DNA of 41,755 bases from Rhizobium sp. Q54 (GTDB lineage: Bacteria > Pseudomonadota > Alphaproteobacteria > Rhizobiales > Xanthobacteraceae), in NCBI GenBank assembly GCA_945870035.1, contig CAMBQQ010000030.1:1-41755 (forward strand). Reading direction: 5' to 3'. The first letter of the stretch is position 1. Every line of letters begins with the position of its first letter. Shown piece by piece: positions 1 through 7,589 of the stretch. A model generated the notes under the pieces. That model was not told where the DNA came from. It saw nothing but the letters and a program-made list of their open reading frames with translations, and did not search any database. The position numbers and the translations under genes are program-made.

Positions 1-129
1 CGTCACAGGATCGAGAATATGTTCGGCAGGCTCAAAGACTGGCGACGTATCCATACCCGTTACGACCGATGCGCCCACACCTTCATGTCAGCAATCTGCA
101 TTGCTGCAGTCGTCATCTTCTGGCTGTGA
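1..129 (+). CDS. IS5-family transposase, C-terminal fragment
   Basis: Frame 1 is open from the first base to TGA at 127-129 and gives 42 residues beginning RHRIENMFGRLKDWRRI. The pattern R-x-x-IE-x-x-F-G-R-L-K-x-W-R-R followed by R-Y-D, then a hydrophobic tail, is the C-terminal end of IS5/IS4-type DDE transposases; the Glu in 'IENMF' is the last catalytic acid of the DDE triad. The start and the two catalytic Asp residues lie outside the window, so whether the whole transposase is intact cannot be judged. Confidence 0.75.
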   Translation, partial: RHRIENMFGRLKDWRRIHTRYDRCAHTFMSAICIAAVVIFWL

Positions 130-146
130 TCAATGAGTCCTGACCC
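1..146 (+). mobile_element. Right end of an IS5-type insertion sequence (cut by window edge)
   Basis: The transposase 3' end (1-129) is followed after a few bases by caatgagtcctgaccc (131-146), read as the terminal inverted repeat, then TAA, which fits the TA-containing target used by IS5/IS427-group elements. The assignment of the inverted repeat rests on memory of similar rhizobial elements, because the left end is outside the window. The element ends 15 bp short of the stop codon of the next gene, so it did not break that gene. Confidence 0.6.
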
Positions 147-161
147 TAACTCGACCCCCGA

Positions 162-578
162 CTACTGTTCTTCTTCCTTCTCGATCCCGTCGCCGATGAT
201 GTCGGTAACGTCCGGATCGCCGTCTTCCTGTTCTTCGATGAAGGCGGCATCGTCAAGGCTCTCGTCGTCGCCTTCGATCTCGTCGTCCTCGGAAACATCG
301 CCGGTGGCGCCGACCTTCTTCTTGCCGCCCTGCTGTTCGGCTTCGGCGTCCTCGAGCGACACGAATTCCGCGTCCTGCGTCTCCGGCACCAATGTCTCGG
401 TTTCGGCGGCAGGAGCGGCTCTTGCGGCTTCCGGCCGCGAGCGCGACTGCACCGGCGCGACGATCGGAACGATCTTGCCCGTATAGGGCGAAATAACCGG
501 CGACTTGCCCAGGTCGTAGAATTTACGGCCGGTGTCCGGGCAGATGCGCTTGGTGCCGAGATCAGATTTCGTAGCCAC
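162..578 (-). CDS. TIGR02300 (FYDLN_acid) family protein
   Basis: A 138-residue protein of unknown function, widespread in Alphaproteobacteria. The N-terminal 40 residues (GTKRICPDTGRKFYDL, SPYTGKIVP) carry the family signature, in which the usual FYDLN motif reads FYDLG. The rest is a strongly acidic, low-complexity tail rich in Glu and Asp, ending EKEEEQ. The single CP..G motif resembles half a zinc ribbon, but no second cysteine pair is present. The start is GTG at 578, supported by an AGGAAA ribosome-binding sequence about 8 nt upstream. It is divergent from aroA, with 113 bp between the two starts, a gene pairing commonly seen in rhizobial genomes. Confidence 0.85.
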   Translation of the reverse strand: MATKSDLGTKRICPDTGRKFYDLGKSPVISPYTGKIVPIVAPVQSRSRPEAARAAPAAETETLVPETQDAEFVSLEDAEAEQQGGKKKVGATGDVSEDDEIEGDDESLDDAAFIEEQEDGDPDVTDIIGDGIEKEEEQ

Positions 579-691
579 GATCGAGTTTCCTGGGGAATGC
601 CGTTGAATTGATGCTTCACTTGGCTAGTTGCGAAGCGCCTGTCAATAGCGCAAGCATGCCGCGCACTTGACCAGCCGAGGATACCGACGCC

Positions 692-2029
692 GTGAGTTCT
701 GCCGTCCTGACGCCTTTGACCGCCCGCTGCTCCGGCCCGATCGCCGGGCAAATCCGGGTTCCGGGCGACAAATCGATCTCCCACCGCGCCTTGATCCTGG
801 CGGCCATGACGGTGGGTGAATCGACCGTTTCCGGGCTGTTGGAGGGCGAGGATGTCCTCAATACCGCCAAGGCGATGGGCGCGCTGGGCGCCAAGGTCGA
901 GCGCCTGGGCGAAGGCAACTGGCGCATCCACGGGGTCGGGGTTGGCGGCTTTGCCCAACCGGCCGAGGCCCTCGATTTCGGCAATTCCGGCACCGGCTGC
1001 CGGCTGGCGATCGGCGCGGTGGCGGGATGCGGCATTACCGTGACCTTCGACGGCGACGCCTCGCTGCGCAGCCGGCCGATGAAGCGGGTGCTCGATCCGC
1101 TGGCGAAAATGGGGGCCCGGGTGGTTTCCGCCGCCGAGGGCGGCCGCCTGCCGCTGACCCTGCAAGGCGCTGTGGACCCGCTGCCGCTGGAATACGAATC
1201 CCCGGTGCCTTCGGCTCAACTCAAGTCGGCGGTGCTGCTGGCGGGGCTTGCTGCCCCCGGCGAGACCACTGTGATCGAGGCCGAGGCGACGCGCGACCAC
1301 ACCGAGAAACTGCTCAAGCATTTCGGCGCCAAGATCGTCACCAAGCCGCATGGCGAGCATGGCCGCCGCATCACCTTGCAGGGCCAGCCCGAATTGGAGC
1401 CGGCGCATGTCGCGGTTCCTGCCGATCCGTCATCGGCGGCGTTTCCAATGGTCGCGGCGCTGATCGTGCCGGGCTCCGACCTGACGCTTGAAGGCGTGAT
1501 GCTCAATCCGCTGCGCACCGGCCTGTTCACTACGTTGCGCGAAATGGGCGCGAATATCGAAGAACGCGACAAGAAAGACGAAGGCGAGGAGACCGCGAAC
1601 CTGCGCGTGCGCACCTCGGCGCTGAAAGGCGTCGATGTGCCGGCGGCGCGGGCGCCGGCCATGATCGACGAATACCTCATTCTCGCGGTGGCGGCGGCTT
1701 TTGCCGAAGGCGACACGCGGATGAACGGTCTTAAGGAATTGCGCGTCAAGGAAAGCGACCGGCTGGAAGCCACCGCCGACATGCTGCGCGTCAATGGCGT
1801 CAAGGTCGACATCGAAGGCGACGATATGATCGTGCATGGCATGGGCGCGACCGGCGTGCCCGGCGGCGGCGAGGTCAAGACGCACATGGATCACCGCATC
1901 GCCATGTCGGCCTTGATGATGGGATTGGCCAGCATCAGCCCGGTGCGGATCGACGATTCAGCTTTTATTGCCACTAGTTTTCCCGGCTTCGTCGAGACGA
2001 TGCGCAAATTGGGCGCGGATCTATCGTGA
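692..2029 (+). CDS. aroA: 3-phosphoshikimate 1-carboxyvinyltransferase (EPSP synthase)
   Basis: Transfers the enolpyruvyl group of PEP to shikimate-3-phosphate, the sixth step of aromatic amino-acid synthesis, in the cytoplasm. The 445-residue length is normal. The PEP/shikimate motif [10 protein letters not shown] is at residues 24-33, FGNSGTGCR at 96-104, [17 protein letters not shown] and LRVKESDRL lie in the second half, and DHRIAMS near the end. Overall it resembles the Agrobacterium CP4-type (class II) enzymes, but residue 100 is Gly where CP4 has the glyphosate-tolerance Ala. The start is GTG, preceded by GAGG. The stop overlaps the cmk start (GTGA), so the two are translationally coupled. 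Confidence 0.95.
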   Translation: MSSAVLTPLTARCSGPIAGQIRVPGDKSISHRALILAAMTVGESTVSGLLEGEDVLNTAKAMGALGAKVERLGEGNWRIHGVGVGGFAQPAEALDFGNSGTGCRLAIGAVAGCGITVTFDGDASLRSRPMKRVLDPLAKMGARVVSAAEGGRLPLTLQGAVDPLPLEYESPVPSAQLKSAVLLAGLAAPGETTVIEAEATRDHTEKLLKHFGAKIVTKPHGEHGRRITLQGQPELEPAHVAVPADPSSAAFPMVAALIVPGSDLTLEGVMLNPLRTGLFTTLREMGANIEERDKKDEGEETANLRVRTSALKGVDVPAARAPAMIDEYLILAVAAAFAEGDTRMNGLKELRVKESDRLEATADMLRVNGVKVDIEGDDMIVHGMGATGVPGGGEVKTHMDHRIAMSALMMGLASISPVRIDDSAFIATSFPGFVETMRKLGADLS

Positions 2030-2652
2030 TCATCGCCATCGATGGACCGGCCGCGTCCGGCAAGGGCACCATCGGCAAGCGTCTTGCCGCGCATTATGAC
2101 CTGCGCCATCTCGACACCGGCTTGCTGTATCGCGCCGTCGCAAAGGCCGTGCTCGACAGCGGTGCGAAACCAGACGACACGCAGGCCGCGATCGCTGCCG
2201 CGAAGGCGCTCGACCCGTCACGCTTCGACGAGGCGGCGCTGAAAAGCGCGGCGGTCGGTGAGGCGGCGTCCTACGTCTCGGCCATTCCAGAGGTGCGCGC
2301 GGCTCTGGTCGGCTTTCAACGCGAGTTTGCCGCCAGAGCGCCCGGCGCGGTGCTCGACGGCCGCGACATCGGCACGGTGATCTGCCCCGATGCCGACGTG
2401 AAGATATTTGTCACCGCCGCGCCGGAGGTGCGCGCCAAGCGCCGGGCCGCTGAATATCGCGCCGCCGGCAAGGACGGCGACGAGGCGACCGTGCTGGCCG
2501 ATATCCGCAAGCGCGACGAGCGCGACAGTTCGCGTTCGGCGTCGCCGCTCAAGCAGGCCGACGATGCGGTGCTTCTCGACACGACCAATCTCGATGTCGA
2601 GGGTTCGGTGGCGGCGGCGGTCAGGATCGTCGAATCCTGTTTAAGACATTGA
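2026..2652 (+). CDS. cmk: (d)CMP kinase
   Basis: Phosphorylates CMP and dCMP to the diphosphates with ATP, feeding nucleotide pools. The P-loop GPAASGKGT is at residues 7-15, the CMP-site motif [10 protein letters not shown] follows at about 28-37, and [14 protein letters not shown] with the lid region [18 protein letters not shown] completes the family pattern. The 208-residue length is normal for a bacterial Cmk. The GTG start overlaps the aroA stop by four bases. The aroA-cmk-rpsA order is common in proteobacteria. No intrinsic terminator is visible after the stop, only a short T-run. Confidence 0.95.
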   Translation: MIIAIDGPAASGKGTIGKRLAAHYDLRHLDTGLLYRAVAKAVLDSGAKPDDTQAAIAAAKALDPSRFDEAALKSAAVGEAASYVSAIPEVRAALVGFQREFAARAPGAVLDGRDIGTVICPDADVKIFVTAAPEVRAKRRAAEYRAAGKDGDEATVLADIRKRDERDSSRSASPLKQADDAVLLDTTNLDVEGSVAAAVRIVESCLRH

Positions 2653-2734
2653 AATTAAGACACTTTTTTCGACTGACTCTTTGGGCAGGTCAAATTCCAG
2701 CGATCCGGCCCTCGCCGCCGCCCGCAAAGGCTTC

Positions 2735-2763
2735 TTGCCGCTAGGCCGCGTGTTCGCTATAGA
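2735..2763 (+). promoter_or_regulatory. Candidate promoter for rpsA
   Basis: TTGCCG (2735-2740), a 17-bp spacer and TATAGA (2758-2763) match the -35/-10 pattern of the housekeeping sigma factor well. It lies 322 bp upstream of the rpsA ATG and downstream of cmk, in the right direction. Not tested; other promoters may exist. Confidence 0.45.
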
Positions 2764-3016
2764 CGCGGCAATTCGGGCCGCTTTCGATTTCGTCGAAGCA
2801 TCCCGGGCGGGCCGGGGAGCGTGTCATTCGCCCCCGCTGTTGGAGGACAAAAGCCCCGTCCGTGTTTCGCCGTGTGGCGCCCGATAAACTGCTCAATCGT
2901 TCCGAACGTACGGTGTTAGCGCCGGCTATCCGCTTTGCGGCTAGTCGCTGAAGGTCTTGCCAAGACCATCGGCCCGGATGCTCGGAACGCCCTCAAACCA
3001 AGCCGGCGCAGGCAAA

Positions 3017-3065
3017 GAGCATGATCCCGAAAAGTGGGGACCGGTTTTCGGACCGGATCATGCTC
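3017..3065. repeat. Palindromic intergenic repeat (GAGCATGATCC type)
   Basis: The ends gagcatgatcc and ggatcatgctc are perfect complements, and the interior gaccggttttcggaccgg forms an inner stem. This is a dispersed palindrome familiar from Bradyrhizobium-like genomes. It ends 8 bp before the AAGGAGA ribosome-binding site of rpsA, so it is part of the S1 mRNA leader. Confidence 0.7.
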
Positions 3066-3084
3066 AATGCAAAAAGGAGAATCC

Positions 3085-4806
3085 ATGGCTACTGCCACTG
3101 CTCAAAATCCGTCGCGTGAAGATTTCGCCGCGATGCTCGACGAGTCGTTCCAGACCGGCAACCTGCAAGAAGGTTCGGTCATCAAGGGCATTGTCGTCGG
3201 CATTGAAAAAGACATGGCCGTCATCGACGTCGGCCTGAAGACCGAAGGCCGCGTTGCGGTCCGTGAATTTCAGGGTCCCGGCCGTACCGGTGAACTCAAG
3301 ATCGGCGACGAAGTCGAGGTCTACCTGGAGCGCGTCGAGAACGCACTCGGTGAGGCCGTGCTGTCGCGCGACAAGGCGCGCCGCGAAGAAAGCTGGGGCA
3401 AGCTCGAGAAGGGTTTCACCAACAACGAGAAGGTCACCGGCGTTATCTTCAACCAGGTGAAGGGTGGCTTTACCGTCGATCTCGACGGCGCCGTCGCCTT
3501 CCTGCCGCGCTCGCAGGTCGACATTCGCCCGATCCGCGACGTCACGCCGCTGATGAACGTGCCGCAGCAGTTCCAGATCCTCAAGATGGATCGCCGCCGC
3601 GGCAACATCGTCGTCTCGCGCCGTACCGTTCTCGAAGAGACCCGCGCCGAACAGCGCCAGGAACTGGTGCAGAACCTTGAAGAAGGTCAGGTCATCGACG
3701 GCGTCGTCAAGAACATCACCGATTACGGTGCGTTCGTCGATCTCGGCGGCATCGACGGCCTGCTGCACGTCACCGATATCGCGTGGCGCCGCGTCAATCA
3801 CCCGACCGAAGTGCTCAACATCGGCCAGTCGGTGAAGGTCAAGATCATCAAGATCAACCACGAAACCCACCGCATTTCGCTCGGCATGAAGCAGTTGCTG
3901 GACGATCCGTGGCAGGGCATCGAAGCCAAGTACCCGGTTCAGGCCAAGTTCAAGGGCCGCGTCACCAACATCACCGACTATGGTGCGTTCGTGGAACTGG
4001 AGCCGGGCATCGAAGGCCTCATCCACGTTTCCGAAATGTCGTGGACGAAGAAGAACGTTCACCCCGGCAAGATCGTCTCGACCTCGCAGGAAGTCGAAGT
4101 GCAGATCCTCGAAGTCGATCCGGTCAAGCGCCGCATTTCGCTCGGTCTCAAGCAGACCATGCGCAATCCGTGGGAAGTGTTCGTCGAAGCGCATCCGCCG
4201 GGCTCGACCGTCGAAGGCGAAGTCAAGAACAAGACCGAATTCGGCCTGTTCCTCGGCCTCGACGGCGATGTCGACGGCATGGTCCATCTGTCCGACCTCG
4301 ACTGGAAGCGTCCGGGCGAGCAGGTGATCGAAGAGTACAACAAGGGCGATATGGTCAAGGCTCAGGTTCTCGACGTCGATGTCGAGAAGGAGCGCATCTC
4401 GCTCGGCGTCAAGCAGCTCAACGGTGATCCGATGGAATCGGGCGTTGCCGGCGAGATCAAGAAGAACTCGGTCGTCACCTGCGAAGTCACCGCGATCACC
4501 GACGGCGGCCTCGAAGTGAAGATCGTCGACACCGATCTCACGGCGTTCATCCGCCGCGCCGATCTCGCCCGCGAGCGGGCCGATCAGCGTCCGGAGCGTT
4601 TCGCCGTCGGTCAGAAGGTTGACGCCCGCGTCACCCAGTTCGACCGCAAGACCCACAAGGTCGGCGTCTCGATCAAGGCGCTGGAAGTGGCCGAAGAGAA
4701 GGAAGCCATGGCGCAGTACGGCTCGGCCGATTCGGGCGCGTCGCTGGGCGACATTCTCGGTGCCGCTCTCAAGCAGCGCGCCGGCGATGAAGAAAAGGCC
4801 GACTAA
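3085..4806 (+). CDS. rpsA: 30S ribosomal protein S1
   Basis: RNA-binding protein of the small subunit that captures mRNAs for initiation. 573 residues, close to the usual 550-580. Successive S1 (OB-fold) repeats are visible through the recurring 'G.V..IT.YGAFV.L' pattern (VKNITDYGAFVDL, VTNITDYGAFVEL, VKNKTEFGLFLGL) and the 'RRISLGLKQ' and 'ERISLGVKQ' repeat ends; about six domains fit the length. The ATG at 3085 was chosen because AAGGAGA stands 4 nt before it and the protein then begins MATATAQNPS; an in-frame ATG at 3034 lies inside a dispersed palindrome and has no ribosome-binding site. A strong terminator follows. Confidence 0.97.
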   Translation: MATATAQNPSREDFAAMLDESFQTGNLQEGSVIKGIVVGIEKDMAVIDVGLKTEGRVAVREFQGPGRTGELKIGDEVEVYLERVENALGEAVLSRDKARREESWGKLEKGFTNNEKVTGVIFNQVKGGFTVDLDGAVAFLPRSQVDIRPIRDVTPLMNVPQQFQILKMDRRRGNIVVSRRTVLEETRAEQRQELVQNLEEGQVIDGVVKNITDYGAFVDLGGIDGLLHVTDIAWRRVNHPTEVLNIGQSVKVKIIKINHETHRISLGMKQLLDDPWQGIEAKYPVQAKFKGRVTNITDYGAFVELEPGIEGLIHVSEMSWTKKNVHPGKIVSTSQEVEVQILEVDPVKRRISLGLKQTMRNPWEVFVEAHPPGSTVEGEVKNKTEFGLFLGLDGDVDGMVHLSDLDWKRPGEQVIEEYNKGDMVKAQVLDVDVEKERISLGVKQLNGDPMESGVAGEIKKNSVVTCEVTAITDGGLEVKIVDTDLTAFIRRADLARERADQRPERFAVGQKVDARVTQFDRKTHKVGVSIKALEVAEEKEAMAQYGSADSGASLGDILGAALKQRAGDEEKAD

Positions 4807-4839
4807 GGTTTAGAAGACCTTTACCGGCTGCGACAAAAG

Positions 4840-4874
4840 AACCCCCGGGGCGAGAGCCTCGGGGGTTTTTCTTT
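4840..4874 (+). terminator. Intrinsic terminator after rpsA
   Basis: An 11-bp GC-rich stem (aacccccgggg / cctcgggggtt, one G-U pair) with a 6-nt loop, followed by TTTTTCTTT. It stands 34 bp after the rpsA stop and separates rpsA from sppA. Confidence 0.9.
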
Positions 4875-4967
4875 GCGCCTTCACCGTGCCAAAAAGCGGC
4901 AGGATGACTACATCTGGTCTATGATAGGCGGACGAATCCGCCGCTGGATTTTCCAAAAGGACTTCTC

Positions 4968-5942
4968 ATGTCGCTCGATGCCGATGCCATCGTCGATCGC
5001 CGCCGCATGCGGCGCAAACTCACTTTCTGGCGCGTTGCCGCGGCGCTGGTCGTTCTGATCGCCGTCGGCGTGGCCGGCCTGATGATGATGCCGGCCTCCG
5101 GGCTGCAGCCGGGGGCCAGCGCCATCGCCCGCATCAAGATCCAGGGCATCATCCGCGGCAATCAGGATCGCGTCGAAGCGCTGGAGCGCCTGGCCAAGTC
5201 GAACGCCAAGGCCGTCATCGTCCATCTCGATAGTCCGGGCGGTACGACAGCCGGCTCCGAACAGCTTTACGACGCGCTGCGCGCGCTGCAAGACAAGAAG
5301 CCGATGGTCGTGGTGGTGGACGGTCTTGCCGCCTCCGGCGCCTATATCGCGGCGCTGGCTTCCGAGCATATCATCGCGCACGATACGTCTTTGGTCGGAT
5401 CGATCGGCGTTTTGTTCCAGTATCCGAATTTCACGGAAGTCCTGAAAACCATCGGCATCAAGGTCGAGGAGGTCAAATCCTCGCCGCTCAAGGCGGCGCC
5501 GAACGGCTTCGAGCCGACCAGCCCGGAAGCGCGCGCTGCGATCGAGGCAATCGTCCTCGACTCCTATGCCTGGTTCAAGGGCCTGGTGAAGGACCGCCGC
5601 AAGCTCGACGACGCGCAGCTCGCCAAGGTCGCCGACGGCCGCGTCTTTACCGGCCGTCAGGGCGTGCCGCTCAAGCTGGTCGACGCCATTGGCAACGAGA
5701 AATCGGCCATCGCCTGGCTGGAAAAGGAAAAGAAGGTGCCGGCCAACACGCCGGTGCGCGATTATTCGCTGGAGCCGCGCTTCAGCGAGCTGTCTTTCCT
5801 GCACGTCGCCGCTTGGGGCTTCCAGCAGGCCGGCCTGACGTCCTGGTCACAGCAGATCCTGGAGTGGGGCGGCGGGCAGGCTTTCGAGCGACTTAATCTT
5901 GACGGTCTGTTGGCGCTTTGGCACCCTTCACAGTCCAATTAG
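4968..5942 (+). CDS. sppA: Signal peptide peptidase SppA (S49 family)
   Basis: Membrane-anchored serine protease that degrades signal peptides left in the inner membrane. The 324-residue short form has one N-terminal transmembrane segment (about residues 22-41), then the peptidase domain: HLDSPGG at 87-92, the catalytic Ser123 in GLAASGAY, and the catalytic Lys175 in SSPLKAAP. The Ser-Lys spacing of 52 matches the dyad known from Bacillus SppA. An AAAGGAC ribosome-binding site precedes the ATG. It lies between the rpsA terminator and ihfB, 42 bp from the latter, so the two may be cotranscribed. Confidence 0.92.
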   Translation: MSLDADAIVDRRRMRRKLTFWRVAAALVVLIAVGVAGLMMMPASGLQPGASAIARIKIQGIIRGNQDRVEALERLAKSNAKAVIVHLDSPGGTTAGSEQLYDALRALQDKKPMVVVVDGLAASGAYIAALASEHIIAHDTSLVGSIGVLFQYPNFTEVLKTIGIKVEEVKSSPLKAAPNGFEPTSPEARAAIEAIVLDSYAWFKGLVKDRRKLDDAQLAKVADGRVFTGRQGVPLKLVDAIGNEKSAIAWLEKEKKVPANTPVRDYSLEPRFSELSFLHVAAWGFQQAGLTSWSQQILEWGGGQAFERLNLDGLLALWHPSQSN

Positions 5943-5984
5943 TCAATTTTACCAATTCGTCTAACCGAGCAAAGCGGGGCGTCC

Positions 5985-6296
5985 ATGATCAAGTCCGAGC
6001 TGGTGCAGCGTATCGCTTCGCAAAACCCCCATCTCTATCAGCGTGACGTCGAGAACATCGTCAACGCTATCCTCGGTGAGATCACCGGCGCGATGGCGCA
6101 AGGCGACCGCGTCGAACTGCGCGGCTTCGGCGCCTTCTCGGTCAAGCACCGCCCGGCCCGCACCGGCCGCAACCCGCGCACCGGCGCGCATGTTTCGGTC
6201 GAGCAGAAGTCGGTGCCGTTTTTCAAGACCGGCAAGGAAATGCGAGAGCGCCTCAATAAGCTCAATGTCGCCGAGGCGTCGCCGGCAGAGGCGTAA
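5985..6296 (+). CDS. ihfB: Integration host factor subunit beta
   Basis: DNA-bending nucleoid protein of the HU/IHF family; pairs with IHF-alpha, encoded elsewhere. 103 residues starting [11 protein letters not shown]. The DNA-binding arm reads [16 protein letters not shown] and [11 protein letters not shown], with the Pro that intercalates into DNA in 'RNPRTG'. [17 protein letters not shown] closes the fold. The position directly after rpsA and sppA is typical for the beta subunit and supports IhfB over HU. Confidence 0.95.
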   Translation: MIKSELVQRIASQNPHLYQRDVENIVNAILGEITGAMAQGDRVELRGFGAFSVKHRPARTGRNPRTGAHVSVEQKSVPFFKTGKEMRERLNKLNVAEASPAEA

Positions 6297-6330
6297 CCCT
6301 CGTTAGTTCCGGGGCGTTAGCGAAGATACC

Positions 6331-6419
6331 GTCATGGCCGGCCTTGTCCCGGCCATCTACGTCTTTACATTTGAATTGTAAGCAAGGCGTGGATGCCCGG
6401 GACAAGCCCGGGCATGACG
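6331..6419. repeat. Paired palindromic repeat between ihfB and lapA
   Basis: Two related units in inverted orientation: 6331-6357 (gtcatggccggccttgtccc...) and 6391-6418 (ggatgcccgggacaagcccg...), each able to fold alone and roughly complementary to each other, with a 33-bp AT-richer spacer. The last unit ends 14 bp before the lapA start. This is a dispersed rhizobial intergenic element. Confidence 0.7.
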
Positions 6420-6432
6420 AGGGTAAACTCCA

Positions 6433-6831
6433 ATGTTCCGCAGAATCGTCACGCTCGCCATCGTCCTGCCGCTCGCCGCGGTGATCATCGCTTTCGCGGT
6501 CGCCAACCGGCAGATGGTGACGGTGTCGTTCGATCCGTTCACCAGCGTGAACCCGGCTTACGCCGCGACCTTTCCGCTTTTCATCCTGATCTTCATTCTG
6601 GTGATCCTCGGCGTCGTTGTCGGCGGTACGGCGGCCTGGCTGCGCCAGTCGCATTGGCGGCGCGCCGCCCGCAAGCTCGACGGCGAGGTGCGGCAGTTGC
6701 GCCAGGAACTCAGCCTCGCCCGCGAGCGCGCCGCCGCTGCTGAGGCGCACCAGCCGGCCGAGCCGGCCCGCACCTACTTCGATCCCAATCCGCCGGCCGC
6801 CATTGCCCCGCCGACGGCGCCCCGCTCTTAG
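6433..6831 (+). CDS. lapA: LapA family inner-membrane protein (DUF1049)
   Basis: A 132-residue protein with two transmembrane segments (about residues 5-25 and 43-66), separated by the ANRQMVTVSFDPF motif typical of DUF1049, followed by a basic, coiled-coil-like cytoplasmic stretch (RRAARKLDGEVRQLRQEL). In E. coli LapA works with LapB in controlling LpxC and lipopolysaccharide assembly; no LapB is present in this window, so that role is inferred from family only. The position between ihfB and trpF is a recurrent alphaproteobacterial arrangement. Confidence 0.85.
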   Translation: MFRRIVTLAIVLPLAAVIIAFAVANRQMVTVSFDPFTSVNPAYAATFPLFILIFILVILGVVVGGTAAWLRQSHWRRAARKLDGEVRQLRQELSLARERAAAAEAHQPAEPARTYFDPNPPAAIAPPTAPRS

Positions 6832-6874
6832 AGCCTTTGCGGCGGCGCGCATTAGGCGCTAGAACCCGCTTATT

Positions 6875-7549
6875 ATGGCTTTGATCATCAAAATCTGCGG
6901 CTTGAAGTCACTGGAAGCCCTTGATGTTGCGCTGGAATCCGGCGCCGATCAGGTCGGCTTCGTGTTCTTTGGCAAAAGCCCGCGCCATCTCGGCCTGGAG
7001 GCGGCGCGGCAATTGGGTCCGCGCGCGCAAGGCCGCGCCGCCAAGGTCGCGCTCACCGTCAACGCCAATGACGAGACGCTGCACGCCATCATCGCCGCGC
7101 TGAAGCCCGACATGCTGCAACTGCACGGCACCGAGACGCCGCAGCGGGTCGCGGTGGTGCGTTCGCATTTTGGCTTGCCGGTGATGAAGGCGCTGCCGAT
7201 CGCGACGCGCGCCGACCTGTCGCCGATCCGCGAATATGCCCGCGTCGCCGACCGCCTGCTGTTCGACGCGCGGCCGTCGGCTACCGACACTCGGCCGGGC
7301 GGCTTAGGCAAAACGTTCGACTGGACGCTGCTGGCCGGGCTCAATGCCGGTGCGCCGTTCATGCTGTCCGGCGGGCTTGATGCCGGCAACGTCGCGGAAG
7401 CCATCCGCATCGCGCGGCCCTATGGCGTCGACGTCTCGTCCGGCGTCGAGCGCGCGCCCGGCGAAAAAGACCCTGACAAAATCCGCGACTTCATCCGCGC
7501 CGCGCGCGCAGCGGATGTGGCGCTGGGGCAATCCAAGGTGAGCGCGTGA
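6875..7549 (+). CDS. trpF: Phosphoribosylanthranilate isomerase
   Basis: Converts N-(5-phosphoribosyl)anthranilate to CdRP in tryptophan synthesis. A 224-residue TIM barrel. KICGLK at residues 5-10 carries the catalytic Cys; LQLHG is in the middle, LFDARPS holds the likely catalytic Asp, and LSGGLDAGNV and VDVSSGVE form the phosphate-binding end. The ATG at 6875 has no clear ribosome-binding site. trpF heads a trpF-trpB-trpA cluster separate from the early trp genes, as usual in this class. Confidence 0.95.
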   Translation: MALIIKICGLKSLEALDVALESGADQVGFVFFGKSPRHLGLEAARQLGPRAQGRAAKVALTVNANDETLHAIIAALKPDMLQLHGTETPQRVAVVRSHFGLPVMKALPIATRADLSPIREYARVADRLLFDARPSATDTRPGGLGKTFDWTLLAGLNAGAPFMLSGGLDAGNVAEAIRIARPYGVDVSSGVERAPGEKDPDKIRDFIRAARAADVALGQSKVSA

Positions 7550-7589
7550 TCGTATTAGGGTACGCGGCATTTTTTAGAAAGACTTCACC

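Larger units (their letters stand above)
2653..3084 (+). other. Intergenic leader of rpsA
   Basis: A 432-bp stretch without a convincing gene. It holds a good sigma-70-like promoter (2735-2763), so the rpsA transcript would carry a leader of roughly 310 nt. The leader contains a small hairpin (ttcgatttcgtcgaa, about 2783-2797), a GGAGGA sequence near 2841 not followed by a start codon at normal distance, and a dispersed palindromic repeat at its 3' end (3017-3065). Long leaders of ribosomal protein genes often mediate feedback control; that is inference here. Confidence 0.5.

Noticed and set aside
640..645. Perfect TTGACA on the minus strand upstream of TIGR02300
   Set aside because: No acceptable -10 hexamer 16-18 bp downstream, so not called a promoter.
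146..1408. 420-residue minus-strand frame across TIGR02300 and aroA
   Set aside because: It overlaps two recognisable genes in other frames and has Arg/Ser-rich, domain-free composition.
2681..2887. Open frame of 68 codons before rpsA
   Set aside because: No ribosome-binding site, no family resemblance, and it runs through the candidate rpsA promoter.
2862..2951. Possible 29-codon leader peptide (GTG start) in the rpsA leader
   Set aside because: The GGAGGA upstream is about 14 nt away, too far for efficient initiation, and no conserved feature is visible.
3034..3084. Upstream in-frame ATG for rpsA
   Set aside because: It lies inside a dispersed palindrome; the ATG at 3085 has AAGGAGA and matches family N-termini.
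3064..4656. 530-residue open frame opposite rpsA
   Set aside because: Exact antisense of the S1 coding region; codon bias of the plus strand creates it. The plus frame has clear S1 domains.
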